A stretch of 64,000 nucleotides of DNA from Brevibacillus daliensis (lineage in GTDB: Bacteria; Bacillota; Bacilli; Brevibacillales; Brevibacillaceae), in the NCBI RefSeq assembly GCF_021245735.1, contig NZ_JAJISB010000032.1:39693-103692 (forward strand), in the 5' to 3' direction. Numbering within the stretch: the stretch's first letter is position 1; each line of letters starts with the position of its first letter. Of this stretch, positions 22,818-32,302 are shown in pieces. The translations under genes and the position numbers were made by a program. The notes under the pieces were generated by a model that did no database searches, had not been told where the DNA came from, and worked only from the letters and a program-made list of their open reading frames with translations.

Positions 22818-25220
22818 TTACATCAATACCTTTTCGATATCTTTCCATACTAACTCACTTAGTTCTTCTGACGTCCAGCTATCCTTACCATTGTCATGTT
22901 CAGCTAGACGGAATGCCTGTTCTTGCAATGCTTCTTGGATGATATTTTTTGCAAAACGAGCATTTCCATTGATTCGATCCTGCTTATGCCACATCAGCAG
23001 ATGCTCATTCACCTTCTCTTCTGCTTCCTGATTCCAGGTATACCCTGATTCTACTAAGAATTGATTCATGATCTTCATTAATTCATCAGTAGTGTAATCT
23101 GGAAAGTGTAGATATTTTTTAAAGCGAGAAGATAAACCTGGATTACTCTCCTTAAAACGTTGCATGTCTTGTGGATAACCTGCCAAGACAACAACCAGAT
23201 TTTCTGCATGCTTACTGATCTCTTCTACAAGCGTTGTTACAGCCTCCGCACCAAAATCATTAGATCCTCCAGAAGTAAGGGCGTATGCTTCATCAATGAA
23301 CAGAACACCGCCTAATGCTTCCTTTACCTTCCGTCTTGTCTTCGTAGCGGTTTGCCCTACATAATCAGCAACGAGATCTGCTCTCCCAACCGTAACTAAA
23401 TGTCCTCTTTTTAGATAGCCTACCTCATGTAAGATTTGCGCGTACAGCTTGGCGACAGTTGTTTTTCCCGTACCTGGGTTACCCGTAAAGACTGCATGCA
23501 GTTCAATCGGTACAGCAGGCAATCCTTTTTCCTGTCTTGCTTGTTGAACAGAGACGAATGCAGCAATTTTTCTAACCTCTAGCTTCAATTCATCAAGCCC
23601 AATCATCTTGTCTAATTCTTTTTTTGCAGAAAGTCTCGTTTCCTCTTGACCATGCACTGGCTGAATTTCATGCTTTTGCTTCACTTCGGAGGGTTCAATA
23701 ATAGTGAAATCCGGGATACGTAAACCAGTCTCATTTTGTATCCGGCTCCCTTTTACAAAAATGGCATCCAGAATAATATTTTTCGCTGTTCGGGCATTTC
23801 CGAATGTGTCATCTACCCGTTCCCTGTCCAAACGTTGCCTAATCGCTATTTTTGTTTCTGGTAAAAGCAAATAATCATTGCGGGTTGCTACCTGCTCTGC
23901 AATAAGCAATAATTCTTCTGTTGTAAAGTCTGGCAGCATAAAATGATTGCTCTCAGGAAAACGACTTCGTAAACCAGGATTCGTCCGGAGAAAATTACGC
24001 ATCTCCTCAGGATAACCTGCCAGAATTACAACAAATCTCCCTGCATATTCCCCACTCGTCATGGCAGAGACCAAGGTATCAATCACCACTTGGCCATAGT
24101 CACTCCCGCTAGAATCTGCCCTCTTTAAGCTGTATGCTTCATCAATAAATAGTACGCCACCTACTGCACGTTGAATCGCTTCCATTGTACGTTGTTCTGA
24201 TTGGCCGACAAAAGCCCCAACCAAATGGGAACGATCTACCTCAACCACTTCATCACGTTCCAGCAAGCCCAACTCATGGTATAGCTTGGCTAGTAATCGG
24301 GCTAGAGTTGTTTTACCTGTTCCGGGATTCCCCATTAGAACGGCATGTAGTTCCATTTCATCTGTAAGCTCCCATCCCTTTTCCGTTCTTATCTGCTGAT
24401 AACGCAGGAACTGTGCCAAGTGTTTTACTCGATCCTTGATTTCATCCATTCCAATCAATTCATGAATCATATCAAGGGCGGAGTGTTGATGTCCTGTTGA
24501 TTCCTGATCGTTTTGATTGGTTAACTCCTGTTTAATGGATTGCTCTATTTCCTCGACCTGTCGGGCTACCCGCTGTAATCGGTTCAACTGTTCCGCAGAG
24601 TAAAACAATCCCTGAACCGAATTAGCGTAACCTGTTGCTTCCTTGAGCAGCGTAACCAGCTTTTCTTCCAGCTCACGTGTTAGCTGATGTACATTTTCAT
24701 ACCTGTCCGTCCACTCTCTTTTACCAGAGCGTTGTGCGGCGTTCATTCCCGTCTGAAGTAGCTCTTCCCAATTTACCAAATCATCCAGGCGGTGTTCGAT
24801 CTGCTGAACAAACAGAGCTGCACCCTTCTTTCTGGTAGCAGCATTATCTGTTTCTCTTACAGCAGGGAAGGGAGTGGTTTCCGTCAGGGAGTGAAGAAGA
24901 AGTTGCATATAAATTTCCGCATGTATATCTGCAGTCCATTCATTGTGAGAGTCGAGTCTTCTTGCTTTCTTCACCCACTCCTCGGAGAGAGCCACTTGTC
25001 CGGTTTTCCGATATCGTTCATAGGCCAGTACAGTTAAAATAATCGACTCTGCTTCATCTATTTCAGTAGAGTTAAATTGTTTATCTTCTCTGGCTTGTTC
25101 GGTGTATTGCAACATCTGTATGGCTATATTTTCAGTTGGCATAGATTGTCGATTTACATGTTGCCAGCCTCTTACCTTATCGATCCAGTGCTGGTCATTA
25201 TTTTGTCCCAAATGATTCAT
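22818..25220 (-). CDS. Tandem CbxX/CfqX-type AAA+ ATPase (SpoVK/EccA-like)
   Basis: This 800-residue protein has an N-terminal helical, TPR-like region (about 1-250) followed by two AAA+ modules of the CbxX/CfqX type. P-loops are GNPGTGKTTLARL near residue 300 and GNPGTGKTTVAKL near 582. Walker B boxes are GVLFIDEAYSLKR and GVLFIDEAYALTSGG. Typical CbxX partner SpoVK has one AAA module, and ESX EccA has TPR plus one; here the module is duplicated. It lies about 8 kb from the type VII-like locus, so a role in type VII secretion is possible but unproven. A sporulation role like SpoVK is the main alternative. GGAGG precedes ATG 25220. Confidence 0.88.
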   Translation of the reverse strand: MNHLGQNNDQHWIDKVRGWQHVNRQSMPTENIAIQMLQYTEQAREDKQFNSTEIDEAESIILTVLAYERYRKTGQVALSEEWVKKARRLDSHNEWTADIHAEIYMQLLLHSLTETTPFPAVRETDNAATRKKGAALFVQQIEHRLDDLVNWEELLQTGMNAAQRSGKREWTDRYENVHQLTRELEEKLVTLLKEATGYANSVQGLFYSAEQLNRLQRVARQVEEIEQSIKQELTNQNDQESTGHQHSALDMIHELIGMDEIKDRVKHLAQFLRYQQIRTEKGWELTDEMELHAVLMGNPGTGKTTLARLLAKLYHELGLLERDEVVEVDRSHLVGAFVGQSEQRTMEAIQRAVGGVLFIDEAYSLKRADSSGSDYGQVVIDTLVSAMTSGEYAGRFVVILAGYPEEMRNFLRTNPGLRSRFPESNHFMLPDFTTEELLLIAEQVATRNDYLLLPETKIAIRQRLDRERVDDTFGNARTAKNIILDAIFVKGSRIQNETGLRIPDFTIIEPSEVKQKHEIQPVHGQEETRLSAKKELDKMIGLDELKLEVRKIAAFVSVQQARQEKGLPAVPIELHAVFTGNPGTGKTTVAKLYAQILHEVGYLKRGHLVTVGRADLVADYVGQTATKTRRKVKEALGGVLFIDEAYALTSGGSNDFGAEAVTTLVEEISKHAENLVVVLAGYPQDMQRFKESNPGLSSRFKKYLHFPDYTTDELMKIMNQFLVESGYTWNQEAEEKVNEHLLMWHKQDRINGNARFAKNIIQEALQEQAFRLAEHDNGKDSWTSEELSELVWKDIEKVLM

Positions 25221-25324
25221 GTCTGGTCCTCCAAAAGACTTCTCAATCTGTGATGTACCACTATTGTAACAAAATAATTGGATGTATCCCTAGTATTGGG
25301 CAATAGATTTTTTGAAACGTAAAA

Positions 25325-25353
25325 ATCCCTACACCCTGATGTGGATGTAGGGA
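25325..25353 (-). terminator. Terminator, minus strand
   Basis: TCCCTACACCC pairs with the arm ending TGTAGGGA across a short loop. On the minus strand it is followed by TTTTTAC, so it ends transcription coming from the epimerase remnant side. Confidence 0.7.
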
Positions 25354-25390
25354 CAACAAAATGTTAAGACAACGCTATTAGGAGTAGAAC

Positions 25391-25510
25391 CTAACTCTGC
25401 AACTTAAATTTTGACAGACGCAAATTTTCATTAGTATCTGTCATTTCATACACAAATCTTGAACCCTGATAACTCCCATGCTGGGCGTACACAGAGCGAA
25501 AGGCTGACAT
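25391..25510 (-). CDS. Small 39-residue open frame, unknown
   Basis: The frame starts MSAFRSVYAQHGSYQGSRF and ends LSKFKLQS. Composition looks protein-like, but no ribosome binding site is evident ahead of ATG 25510 and no family is recognised. It may be the C-terminal remnant of a longer gene, since the epimerase gene just upstream is itself broken. It lies between that gene and a terminator. Confidence 0.3.
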   Translation of the reverse strand: MSAFRSVYAQHGSYQGSRFVYEMTDTNENLRLSKFKLQS

Positions 25511-25541
25511 GCGTTATTCTTTTCGGAAGCAACTCAAACTA

Positions 25542-26297
25542 TCATTTTGTAAATCCATCTCTCCACGTCGGGTACAACGGTTCCCAGCCGTAATTATTAC
25601 GAGCTTTGGCATTCGATGCACCGCGCTCTCCTCTGTTACCTGGTTGATATTCAGGTACAGGGGCTTGCAACGAATCAGCATAAACTGGCAGCCAATGTGT
25701 TGCTGCAGCAGGCTCGTTATCTACAATATTTACTGGGCCAGTTGACCACTCCAGTGCCAATAGAGCTGCATTCGCTGCATCCTCCACATGAAGGAAAGAA
25801 GTAACCCCGTCGTTTGCATGGAGCTGTCTTAGCAGAACTTTTTCCGCCATGGTTCCATTTTTATCGTACCAGGTGTTGGGTCCGTAGAGCGTTCCATACC
25901 GCAGAATAACATGATTCGGTACCTCTGCTACAGCCCCTTCCAGTGCAGTAATACCCTCTATAGTCGTTTTACGCGGCATGGGTGCATTGATATCCAATGA
26001 AACCTCTTCTGAAGCAGGATGATCTCCTGGCTCATAAGCCCACGAAATACTTTGTGCAATGAATCGTCTAACGCCTGCAGCGTGAGCAGCATCTACCAGA
26101 TTCCGCGTCCCTTCCATTCTGATGCTAGCATTCTCTTCTACATTCCCATTACTGAGCGAAGTAAGCTGATGAATGATTACATCTGGACGTACTTCCTCAA
26201 CTACCGATAGGATAGCTTCCCGATCAAACGCATCGACGACGATAGCCTTAGCTCCCATAGCTTGAATGAACGGCTTACGTTCTGTGCTACGGGTCAT
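25542..26297 (-). pseudogene. NAD-dependent epimerase/dehydratase, 5' end deleted
   Basis: The 251 residues match a short-chain (extended SDR) epimerase from just after the nucleotide-binding start: GMTRS-like MTRSTERKPFIQAMGAKAIV, then VRPDVIIHQLTSLS, GTRNLVDAAHAAGVRRFIAQS and ILRYGTLYGP. The first 35 or so residues with the GxxGxxG NAD site are missing. Upstream the sequence changes at about 26294 into the C-terminal part of another gene on the opposite strand. Without the GxxGxxG the product cannot bind NAD normally. Deletion of the shared 5' region explains both remnants. Confidence 0.75.
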
Positions 26298-26513
26298 TCC
26301 AATATGATTGCCGAATTATCCGGATATCGGTTCGATTCTCATCTGGCTCTGCAGCTTGAGGAGCAGAATATTAAGATATATCCTGTAGAAAAATACTCGA
26401 TTACCAAAGGGAAGTATGAGGAACGATTAATTATGGGGTTTGGTAATGTAACGGAACCACAGATTACCAAAGGCATCAAAACCATTGCGGATATAGTAAG
26501 GAACAATAACTAA
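26293..26513 (+). pseudogene. C-terminal remnant of MocR/PdxR-like PLP-dependent regulator
   Basis: About 73 residues on the + strand resemble the end of a GntR/MocR-type aminotransferase domain: ALQLEEQNIKIYPVEKYSITKG, then ERLIMGFGNVTEPQITKGIK. The rest of the gene, which would be about 400 residues longer at the N-terminus, is absent. The remnant begins where the epimerase remnant on the other strand stops. MocR genes are commonly divergent from a target gene, which fits a deletion that removed both facing 5' ends. A terminator follows. Confidence 0.6.
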
Positions 26514-26514
26514 A

Positions 26515-26543
26515 GCAATCCTCCTGATAACAGGAGGATTTAC
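26515..26543 (+). terminator. Terminator after MocR remnant
   Basis: AATCCTCCTG pairs with CAGGAGGATT around a four-base loop, followed by TACTC rather than a clean T-run. On the minus strand the same hairpin is followed by a weak T-rich stretch. Confidence 0.55.
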
Positions 26544-26548
26544 TCTGT

Positions 26549-26755
26549 TCATGACAATGTAATATTTCCTATGTCAAGATCTGCTTCGACATGGGCAATT
26601 GCTTTAGGAAAAACTTCGCTTTCGGAAGCAGCACTTACTGCAAATGCACTTAATAACTTGTTTAAATGGTGTACTTCCACATGATATTGGGAGTCCCCAT
26701 CGCAGGTTGTAGCAAAATGCAATTCATGACCATCAACGTGTAACGTTTTTTCCAT
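26549..26755 (-). CDS. Small conserved-looking protein, unknown function (68 aa)
   Basis: This hydrophilic, slightly acidic protein starts MEKTLHVDGHELHFATTCDG. No signal peptide or membrane helix is seen and no family was recognised. The frame could start two codons earlier at 26761, but AGAGGTG fits ATG 26755 better in spacing. It lies between the deletion-scar region and another small unknown gene in the same direction. Confidence 0.6.
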   Translation of the reverse strand: MEKTLHVDGHELHFATTCDGDSQYHVEVHHLNKLLSAFAVSAASESEVFPKAIAHVEADLDIGNITLS

Positions 26756-26831
26756 CGTCATTCACCTCTTGACTAGTGTGTCCGATGAATACAGAAAGCA
26801 TGAAGGGAGTAAAATCTTCCTTCTACACAAA

Positions 26832-26868
26832 TAAAAACCGTTGCACCAATACGTGGGGCAACGGTTCC
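26832..26868 (-). terminator. Terminator of 26895-27224 gene
   Basis: AACCGTTGC pairs with GCAACGGTT around a 13-base loop. On the minus strand TTTTTATTTG follows, giving a good intrinsic terminator. Confidence 0.8.
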
Positions 26869-26894
26869 TACTCCTACCGATACTCTGATTGTAA

Positions 26895-27224
26895 TTACAC
26901 CATGGAAAAATCAGTTAAGGTGGTATCCTGTTTGATAACCTTACCATCTGGTAATGTTATCAGCAGAATTCCTGTCTGCTTATCCTCATCTGTCCATTCA
27001 AAATCAAAGCTAAATGCTTTCTTTTCTAGTTCATCTTCTCCACCAGCTGCTTCAAGCATTGTGCGCAGTGCATCTGCTAGAAGGGGAACTGAGATTGCTT
27101 CACCTTGCTGATTTGGAAGTGAAAGGTACTTGGGCGCTTCTTCAAAGTAACTCACTGTATCAAGTAGCAAATGAACTTGAATTCCGCTCAATTCGCATAC
27201 AAAGCTATCAAATGGCTTAGACAT
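26895..27224 (-). CDS. Hypothetical protein (109 aa)
   Basis: This is a small soluble protein with no recognised family. The sequence reads MSKPFDSFVCELSGIQVHLL, followed by an acidic helical middle (AAGGEDELEKKAFSFDFEW) and a strand-rich end, LLITLPDGKVIKQDTTLTDF. GAGG lies ahead of ATG 27224; an earlier start at 27236 has no such site. It lies 99 bases downstream of parC on the same strand and is followed by its own terminator. Confidence 0.6.
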   Translation of the reverse strand: MSKPFDSFVCELSGIQVHLLLDTVSYFEEAPKYLSLPNQQGEAISVPLLADALRTMLEAAGGEDELEKKAFSFDFEWTDEDKQTGILLITLPDGKVIKQDTTLTDFSMV

Positions 27225-27322
27225 GTTTTTCCTCATCCTTTTCCATGTTGTATCCCGTCTAAGTTGGGTCTCTTGGTGCTTCTGGTAGTAGGTAATTCCT
27301 TTCGTGTCGTTATCAGGTTAGA

Positions 27323-29794
27323 TTATGTCTCTTCACCGGACTCTTTATTTTCTTCAGAAGGAATGGTTGCTTCCTGCAAAATCTGCTCTACTTCCTCATC
27401 AATAATCGCTCGACCGATTCCACCTTGCTCCGTGACATTTACCTGCTCGCCACTTACTTCGACGATTTTGCCAGACTTACCAGCTACAAGCCATTTCTCT
27501 GCTTTATCATCCTCAATTTGGCTCGCTATGATCAGATGCGGCTTTGTTTTACGCTTACGAATCAGGACAAGTCCTTTACCCGCACGACCTTGTAACGGAA
27601 TACTTGATACCTGCGTCCGTTTCAGAATGCCTTCCTCGGTTAACGTACGTAGGACCCGTTGGTCTTCGATCTCAGTTACCAGTACATCAATAACCTCATC
27701 TGTTTTTGCCAAGTTAATTGCTTTTACCCCACTGGAAGCACGTCCCGTTGGAGATACTTCTGTTTGGGCGAAGCGGATAATCATATCTTCTCTGGATACG
27801 ACGATAAAAGCACCCTCATCGTTAATGAGATGGACATGGACTACTTCGTCACTATCCCCCTTCAATTTAACGGCAGCAATAGCTCCAGAGCGGTTTGTCT
27901 CATATTCCTTCAACGAGGTCTTTTTAATGAGACCACTGCGTGTTGCATGACATACATACAACGGTTTATCAAAGCTATCTACAATATGCATTGCCACAAT
28001 CTTTTGCCCTTTTTCGAGCGACAAGACATTGACTAATGCTGAACCTATATCTTTCCATTTGGCATCTGGAATATCGTTTACCAGCGTTGCAAAATATTTA
28101 CCGTCCTGGGTGAAGAACAAGGCTGTATGAGAGGTATTCGTTTCCGCAAAGAATCGGACCCGATCCCCATCCTTCACGCCACAGGTTTCAATTGAACCTC
28201 CCATTGACTTAAAGGAGCGCGGACTTACACGCTTCACGTATCCTTCCTTAGTCAGCGTAACGATACAATCCTCCACCTGAATCTGCATAGACAAGTCCAG
28301 TTTTATCTCCTCGATTTCGCCTTGGATTTCCGTTAATCGAGGTTCTGCATATTTTTTCTTAATTTCATTTAGCTCTGAGATGATGACGTTAATCAATTTT
28401 TTCTCACTAGCCAGTATTACTTCTAGTTCTTCAATTTCCTTTTGGAGGGCTTCTCGTTCCTTTTCCAACTTCACAATATCAATACGTGTAAGGGAAGCTA
28501 ATTGAATAGCAAGAATTGCATCTGCTTGCAGGTCAGTGAACTCGAACTTCTCCATAATATTTTTCTTGGCATCTGCACGATCAATGGAGTCCATAATGGT
28601 ATCCACAATTTGACGCAAGATCGATTTGGCATGGATTAACCCATCTACAATGTGTTTCCGATTCTTTTTGCGATCGAGATCAAATTGAGAGCGGCTCGTT
28701 ACAACTTCCTTTTGATGGACGATGTAGGCATCAAGAAGTTGTTTTAGTCCCATCTGCTTGATCGTACCTTCATGAATCGCATTCATGTTGTAATTATAGA
28801 AGATCTGCAAATCTGTATGTTTATATAAATAATTGAGAATTGCTTGCGGGTTTGCCTCTTTTTTGATATCGATGACGATACGTACTTTCTTAAGCTCTGC
28901 TTCTTTTCGACCTGTTTCATCGCGAACGGAAAGAGCACCTTCAATTTTACGTTCCAAGACTAGTTCATCGATTTGTGCAACCATTTTGGACTTCACAACA
29001 TCATAAGGGATTTCACTAATTACAATGCGCTTAATCTTATTCCCTTTTGGCTCCTCGATATGTACTCTACCTCGGATAATAAATTGACCTCTGCCCGTTT
29101 CAAATGCCTTTTTGATACCAGAAACCCCTTGCACAATACCACCTGTGGAAAAGTCAGGTCCTTTTATATGCTCCATTAACTCATCCGTACTGATGGACGG
29201 CTTTCTCAACATAGCGACTGTTGCATCAATCGCCTCACCCAGGTTATGGGTAGGAATATCAGTGGCAAAGCCTACGGCAATACCTGTAGCACCATTTACT
29301 AATAAATTCGGATAGCGCGCTGGCAAGACAGAAGGCTGAACCGTAGAATTATCATAGTTAGGGATAAAAGCTACGGTTTCTTTATCAATATCTCTCAATA
29401 GTTCATTAGCGAGTGCTGAAAGGCGAGCCTCCGTATAACGCATGGCTGCTGGCATATCTGCATCCAGACTACCAAAGTTTCCTTGTCCCTGAACGAGAAC
29501 GTGGCGCATTTTCCACCATTGAGCCATACGAACCATTGTCTCGTAAATTGCTGTGTCGCCATGGGGATGATACGTACCCATTACGGAACCAACTGTTTTC
29601 GCTGATTTTCGATATGCCTTATCAAACGTGTTATTGTCCTCATACATCGAATAGAGGATTCGACGTTGAACTGGTTTTAAGCCATCTCGGGCATCTGGAA
29701 TAGCACGGGAGAGAATAACCAGATTAGCGTAATCTCCGAAGCGTTTACCCATGATTTCTGAGAAGTTTTGCTCAATCATGCGATTCGACAACAT
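27323..29794 (-). CDS. parC: DNA topoisomerase IV subunit A
   Basis: The protein has 823 residues, the length of Firmicute ParC. It carries the breakage-reunion domain with the catalytic Tyr in AAMRYTEARLS, the family opening KRFGDYANLVILSRAIPDARDGLKPVQRR and a C-terminal beta-pinwheel. ParC cuts and rejoins DNA to separate replicated chromosomes. It follows parE with only two bases between stop and start, so the two are translated from one mRNA. The KPVQRRI..YSM and GxxMxxYHPHGD region of the quinolone-resistance pocket reads normally (GSVMGTYHPHGDTAIYE). Confidence 0.97.
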   Translation of the reverse strand: MLSNRMIEQNFSEIMGKRFGDYANLVILSRAIPDARDGLKPVQRRILYSMYEDNNTFDKAYRKSAKTVGSVMGTYHPHGDTAIYETMVRMAQWWKMRHVLVQGQGNFGSLDADMPAAMRYTEARLSALANELLRDIDKETVAFIPNYDNSTVQPSVLPARYPNLLVNGATGIAVGFATDIPTHNLGEAIDATVAMLRKPSISTDELMEHIKGPDFSTGGIVQGVSGIKKAFETGRGQFIIRGRVHIEEPKGNKIKRIVISEIPYDVVKSKMVAQIDELVLERKIEGALSVRDETGRKEAELKKVRIVIDIKKEANPQAILNYLYKHTDLQIFYNYNMNAIHEGTIKQMGLKQLLDAYIVHQKEVVTSRSQFDLDRKKNRKHIVDGLIHAKSILRQIVDTIMDSIDRADAKKNIMEKFEFTDLQADAILAIQLASLTRIDIVKLEKEREALQKEIEELEVILASEKKLINVIISELNEIKKKYAEPRLTEIQGEIEEIKLDLSMQIQVEDCIVTLTKEGYVKRVSPRSFKSMGGSIETCGVKDGDRVRFFAETNTSHTALFFTQDGKYFATLVNDIPDAKWKDIGSALVNVLSLEKGQKIVAMHIVDSFDKPLYVCHATRSGLIKKTSLKEYETNRSGAIAAVKLKGDSDEVVHVHLINDEGAFIVVSREDMIIRFAQTEVSPTGRASSGVKAINLAKTDEVIDVLVTEIEDQRVLRTLTEEGILKRTQVSSIPLQGRAGKGLVLIRKRKTKPHLIIASQIEDDKAEKWLVAGKSGKIVEVSGEQVNVTEQGGIGRAIIDEEVEQILQEATIPSEENKESGEET

Positions 29795-29796
29795 GT

Positions 29797-31761
29797 TTAT
29801 TCATCCTCTCCTACTTCAAAGGTGACATGGGTCTCGATCCATTCACGGCGAGGAGGAACTTTATCACCCATCAGAACCGTAATCATTTTTTCACAATGAG
29901 CGAGATCATGTAACGATACCTGAATGAGCTTGCGTCGTTCAGTGTCCATCGTCGTCTCCCATAATTGCTCAGGATTCATTTCGCCCAATCCTTTGTATCG
30001 AGTCAACTTGGCACCTTTACCAAGCTTTTTCAGAGCTTCTTGCAATTCTTCATCATCCCAGCAATAGTAGGATTCCGCCTGTTTTCCGCGGCTACCTTCC
30101 TTAGACACCTGATACAACGGAGGTTGGGCTATAAACAGCTTGTTCGCAGCAATCAGAGGCTGCATATAACGGAAGAAGAATGTAAGTAACAAAACCTGAA
30201 TATGTGAACCATCGACGTCGGCATCCGACATAATAATAATCTTGTCAAACGCACAATTTTCGATGGAGAAATCTTCACCAATATCTGTTTCCAACACCTC
30301 AAGAATCGTGCGGAATTCTTCGTTCATAAGTACATCAGAAAGTTTGGCTTTCTCCGTATTTAGCGGTTTGCCACGCAAACTGAAAATGGCTTGGAACTCT
30401 GAGTTACGCGCCTGCTTAGCAGAACCGCCGGCTGAATTACCCTCTACTAGAAACAGTTCGTTGATCTTCGGGTTTTTATATTGAGGTGGCGTGAATTTCT
30501 CAGAAATGGATCGGCGTTTTTTCGTGCCTTTTCCTTTTTTATCTCCACGAAGAGCATCTCTTTGCTTACGTAGTTCTTCGCGAATTAGCATGGATTTTAA
30601 GGCTTTGTCAATCAATAGCTTAGCGATTTCCGGATTTTCTTCCAGGAAAAACCCTAGTTTTTCCGAGATAATCTGTTCTACAGTCGCTCTAGCCTCTTCA
30701 TTACCTAGTTTATCTTTTGTTTGCGATTCAAACTGCACATCCGCCATTTGAAGAGAGAGAACGCCAAGAAAGCCCTCACGTAAATCATTTCCCGGAAGAT
30801 TCGGGTCTTTTTCTTTAAGGTAGCCTTTTTTACGCGCGAAATCATTGAAGATACGTGTGGTTGCATTCTTGAACCCAGTTACGTGTGTACCACCATCATT
30901 TGTTGGGATGGAGTTCACATAAGAGACAAGTGTTTCTGTGTACCCATCGTTGTATTGGAAGGCAAGTTCAACATAAACATTATCCTTCTCACCCTCAAAA
31001 TAGATGATCGGGTGAAGAGTATTTTTACCTTCATTCAGATAATCTACGTATGATTTAATGCCATCTTCATAATAAAACTCTTCCTTGCGTACTTCTGATT
31101 GGCGTTTGTCAATCAGAACCATGCGCAACCCTTTTAACAAGAACGCGGTCTCACGAAAACGATCTCGTAGCGTCTCAAAATCAAATTTAGTTACAGTAAA
31201 TACAGCTGGATCTGGTTTGAACGTAACCGTGGTGCCTGTCCGTTTTGTTTTCCCGATGATTTCCAGACCCGTTACTGGCTTCCCCACATGTTCCTGACCA
31301 TTTTTATCTACCAGATATTCGTAACGTTGCTTATATATGTTGCCCTCACGATGGATTTCAACCTCCAACCAACTTGACAAGGCAACTACAACACTGGAAC
31401 CAACACCGTGAAGTCCACCACTTTTTTTGTATCCTCCCCCGCCGAATTTACCTCCTGCATGCAGTGTGGTAAATATAACTTCTGGAACAGGTCTACCTGT
31501 TTTATGCATACCAGTTGGGATACCTCGACCGTGGTCCTCCACACTGACGCTTCCATCAGGGTTCAAAGTTACAATAATCCTGTCGTTCACTCCAGCAAGG
31601 GCTTCATCCTTTGCATTATCTACAATCTCTGAAACAAGATGATGCAAGCCTCTTGAGCCGGTAGAACCTATATACATACCAGGTCGTTTACGGACAGCGA
31701 TTAAGCCTTCCAAGACCTGAATATCATCTTCGTTATACGATAGTGCTCGATTATCAGCCAT
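29797..31761 (-). CDS. parE: DNA topoisomerase IV subunit B
   Basis: This is a 654-residue GyrB/ParE-type ATPase subunit. The GHKL site shows EIVDNAKDEALAG, DHGRGIPTGMH and GGLHGVGSSVV. The TOPRIM part shows FLVEGNSAGGSAKQ and IMSDADVDGSHI. The pairing with ParC directly downstream identifies it as ParE rather than GyrB. A GAGGGGA site precedes ATG 31761. It is the first gene of the parEC unit. Confidence 0.97.
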   Translation of the reverse strand: MADNRALSYNEDDIQVLEGLIAVRKRPGMYIGSTGSRGLHHLVSEIVDNAKDEALAGVNDRIIVTLNPDGSVSVEDHGRGIPTGMHKTGRPVPEVIFTTLHAGGKFGGGGYKKSGGLHGVGSSVVVALSSWLEVEIHREGNIYKQRYEYLVDKNGQEHVGKPVTGLEIIGKTKRTGTTVTFKPDPAVFTVTKFDFETLRDRFRETAFLLKGLRMVLIDKRQSEVRKEEFYYEDGIKSYVDYLNEGKNTLHPIIYFEGEKDNVYVELAFQYNDGYTETLVSYVNSIPTNDGGTHVTGFKNATTRIFNDFARKKGYLKEKDPNLPGNDLREGFLGVLSLQMADVQFESQTKDKLGNEEARATVEQIISEKLGFFLEENPEIAKLLIDKALKSMLIREELRKQRDALRGDKKGKGTKKRRSISEKFTPPQYKNPKINELFLVEGNSAGGSAKQARNSEFQAIFSLRGKPLNTEKAKLSDVLMNEEFRTILEVLETDIGEDFSIENCAFDKIIIMSDADVDGSHIQVLLLTFFFRYMQPLIAANKLFIAQPPLYQVSKEGSRGKQAESYYCWDDEELQEALKKLGKGAKLTRYKGLGEMNPEQLWETTMDTERRKLIQVSLHDLAHCEKMITVLMGDKVPPRREWIETHVTFEVGEDE

Positions 31762-32285
31762 TCTGTTCTCCCCTCTGTTCTACTCTGCGATCACGTACAT
31801 TAGTCTTTAGCGAACACCTAATCGCTATTTTATACCATTTTTTATGAATAAAAAACTCTTTTGCAAGAAAGCACTTACATAAAAAACTGTTACTGCTTGT
31901 TGTTTCGCATAATTTATCTTTCATCACGGAAAATTATACCTTGTTTCTGATCAGAGTAAAATTGGCATCCATACCCTTTCTAACAATACTCAATAAGTTC
32001 CTTCTTCGGGAAGAATATTTGTAATTTTTCCTACAAAGAACAACTGTTCGTGTTATTTAGTAAAAAATAAGCCTCCCTGCATGACTGCAAGATGACCTGA
32101 CTGGTCTTTCCTGATTCTCATATACATTTCTAAGTAAATAACGCATCTTTCTTATGTATTACCCAATGATATATTGTAGCAAAACTGGATTGATCATACA
32201 AGGAAGCCGCAATGATTGCCACTGTTTAGTCAGTGTAAGAGAGACTTGTTACGGGGAAGATACTAACGCACAGGAGAAGCCTTAT
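31762..32285. other. Intergenic region upstream of parE
   Basis: About 520 AT-rich bases between the divergent parE and YflT-like genes. No gene with a ribosome binding site, no riboswitch core and no strong terminator was recognised. It should hold promoters in both directions, but none was clear enough to call. Confidence 0.45.
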
Positions 32286-32302
32286 AAAAGGGGATGATAT
32301 CC

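Noticed and set aside
27171..27950. 259-residue + strand frame over parC
   Set aside because: It is antisense to well-conserved parC sequence, Ser/Arg-rich and without a ribosome binding site.
29797..31761. Alternative call of gyrB/gyrA for the topoisomerase pair
   Set aside because: The two genes adjoin by two bases and are far from any recF/dnaN neighbours, and the A subunit length fits ParC; ParE-ParC is the better reading.
32224..32260. Possible SigB promoter (GTTTAG and GGGGAA) before the YflT-like gene
   Set aside because: The spacing between the two boxes is over 20 bases, longer than the 12-15 normal for SigB.
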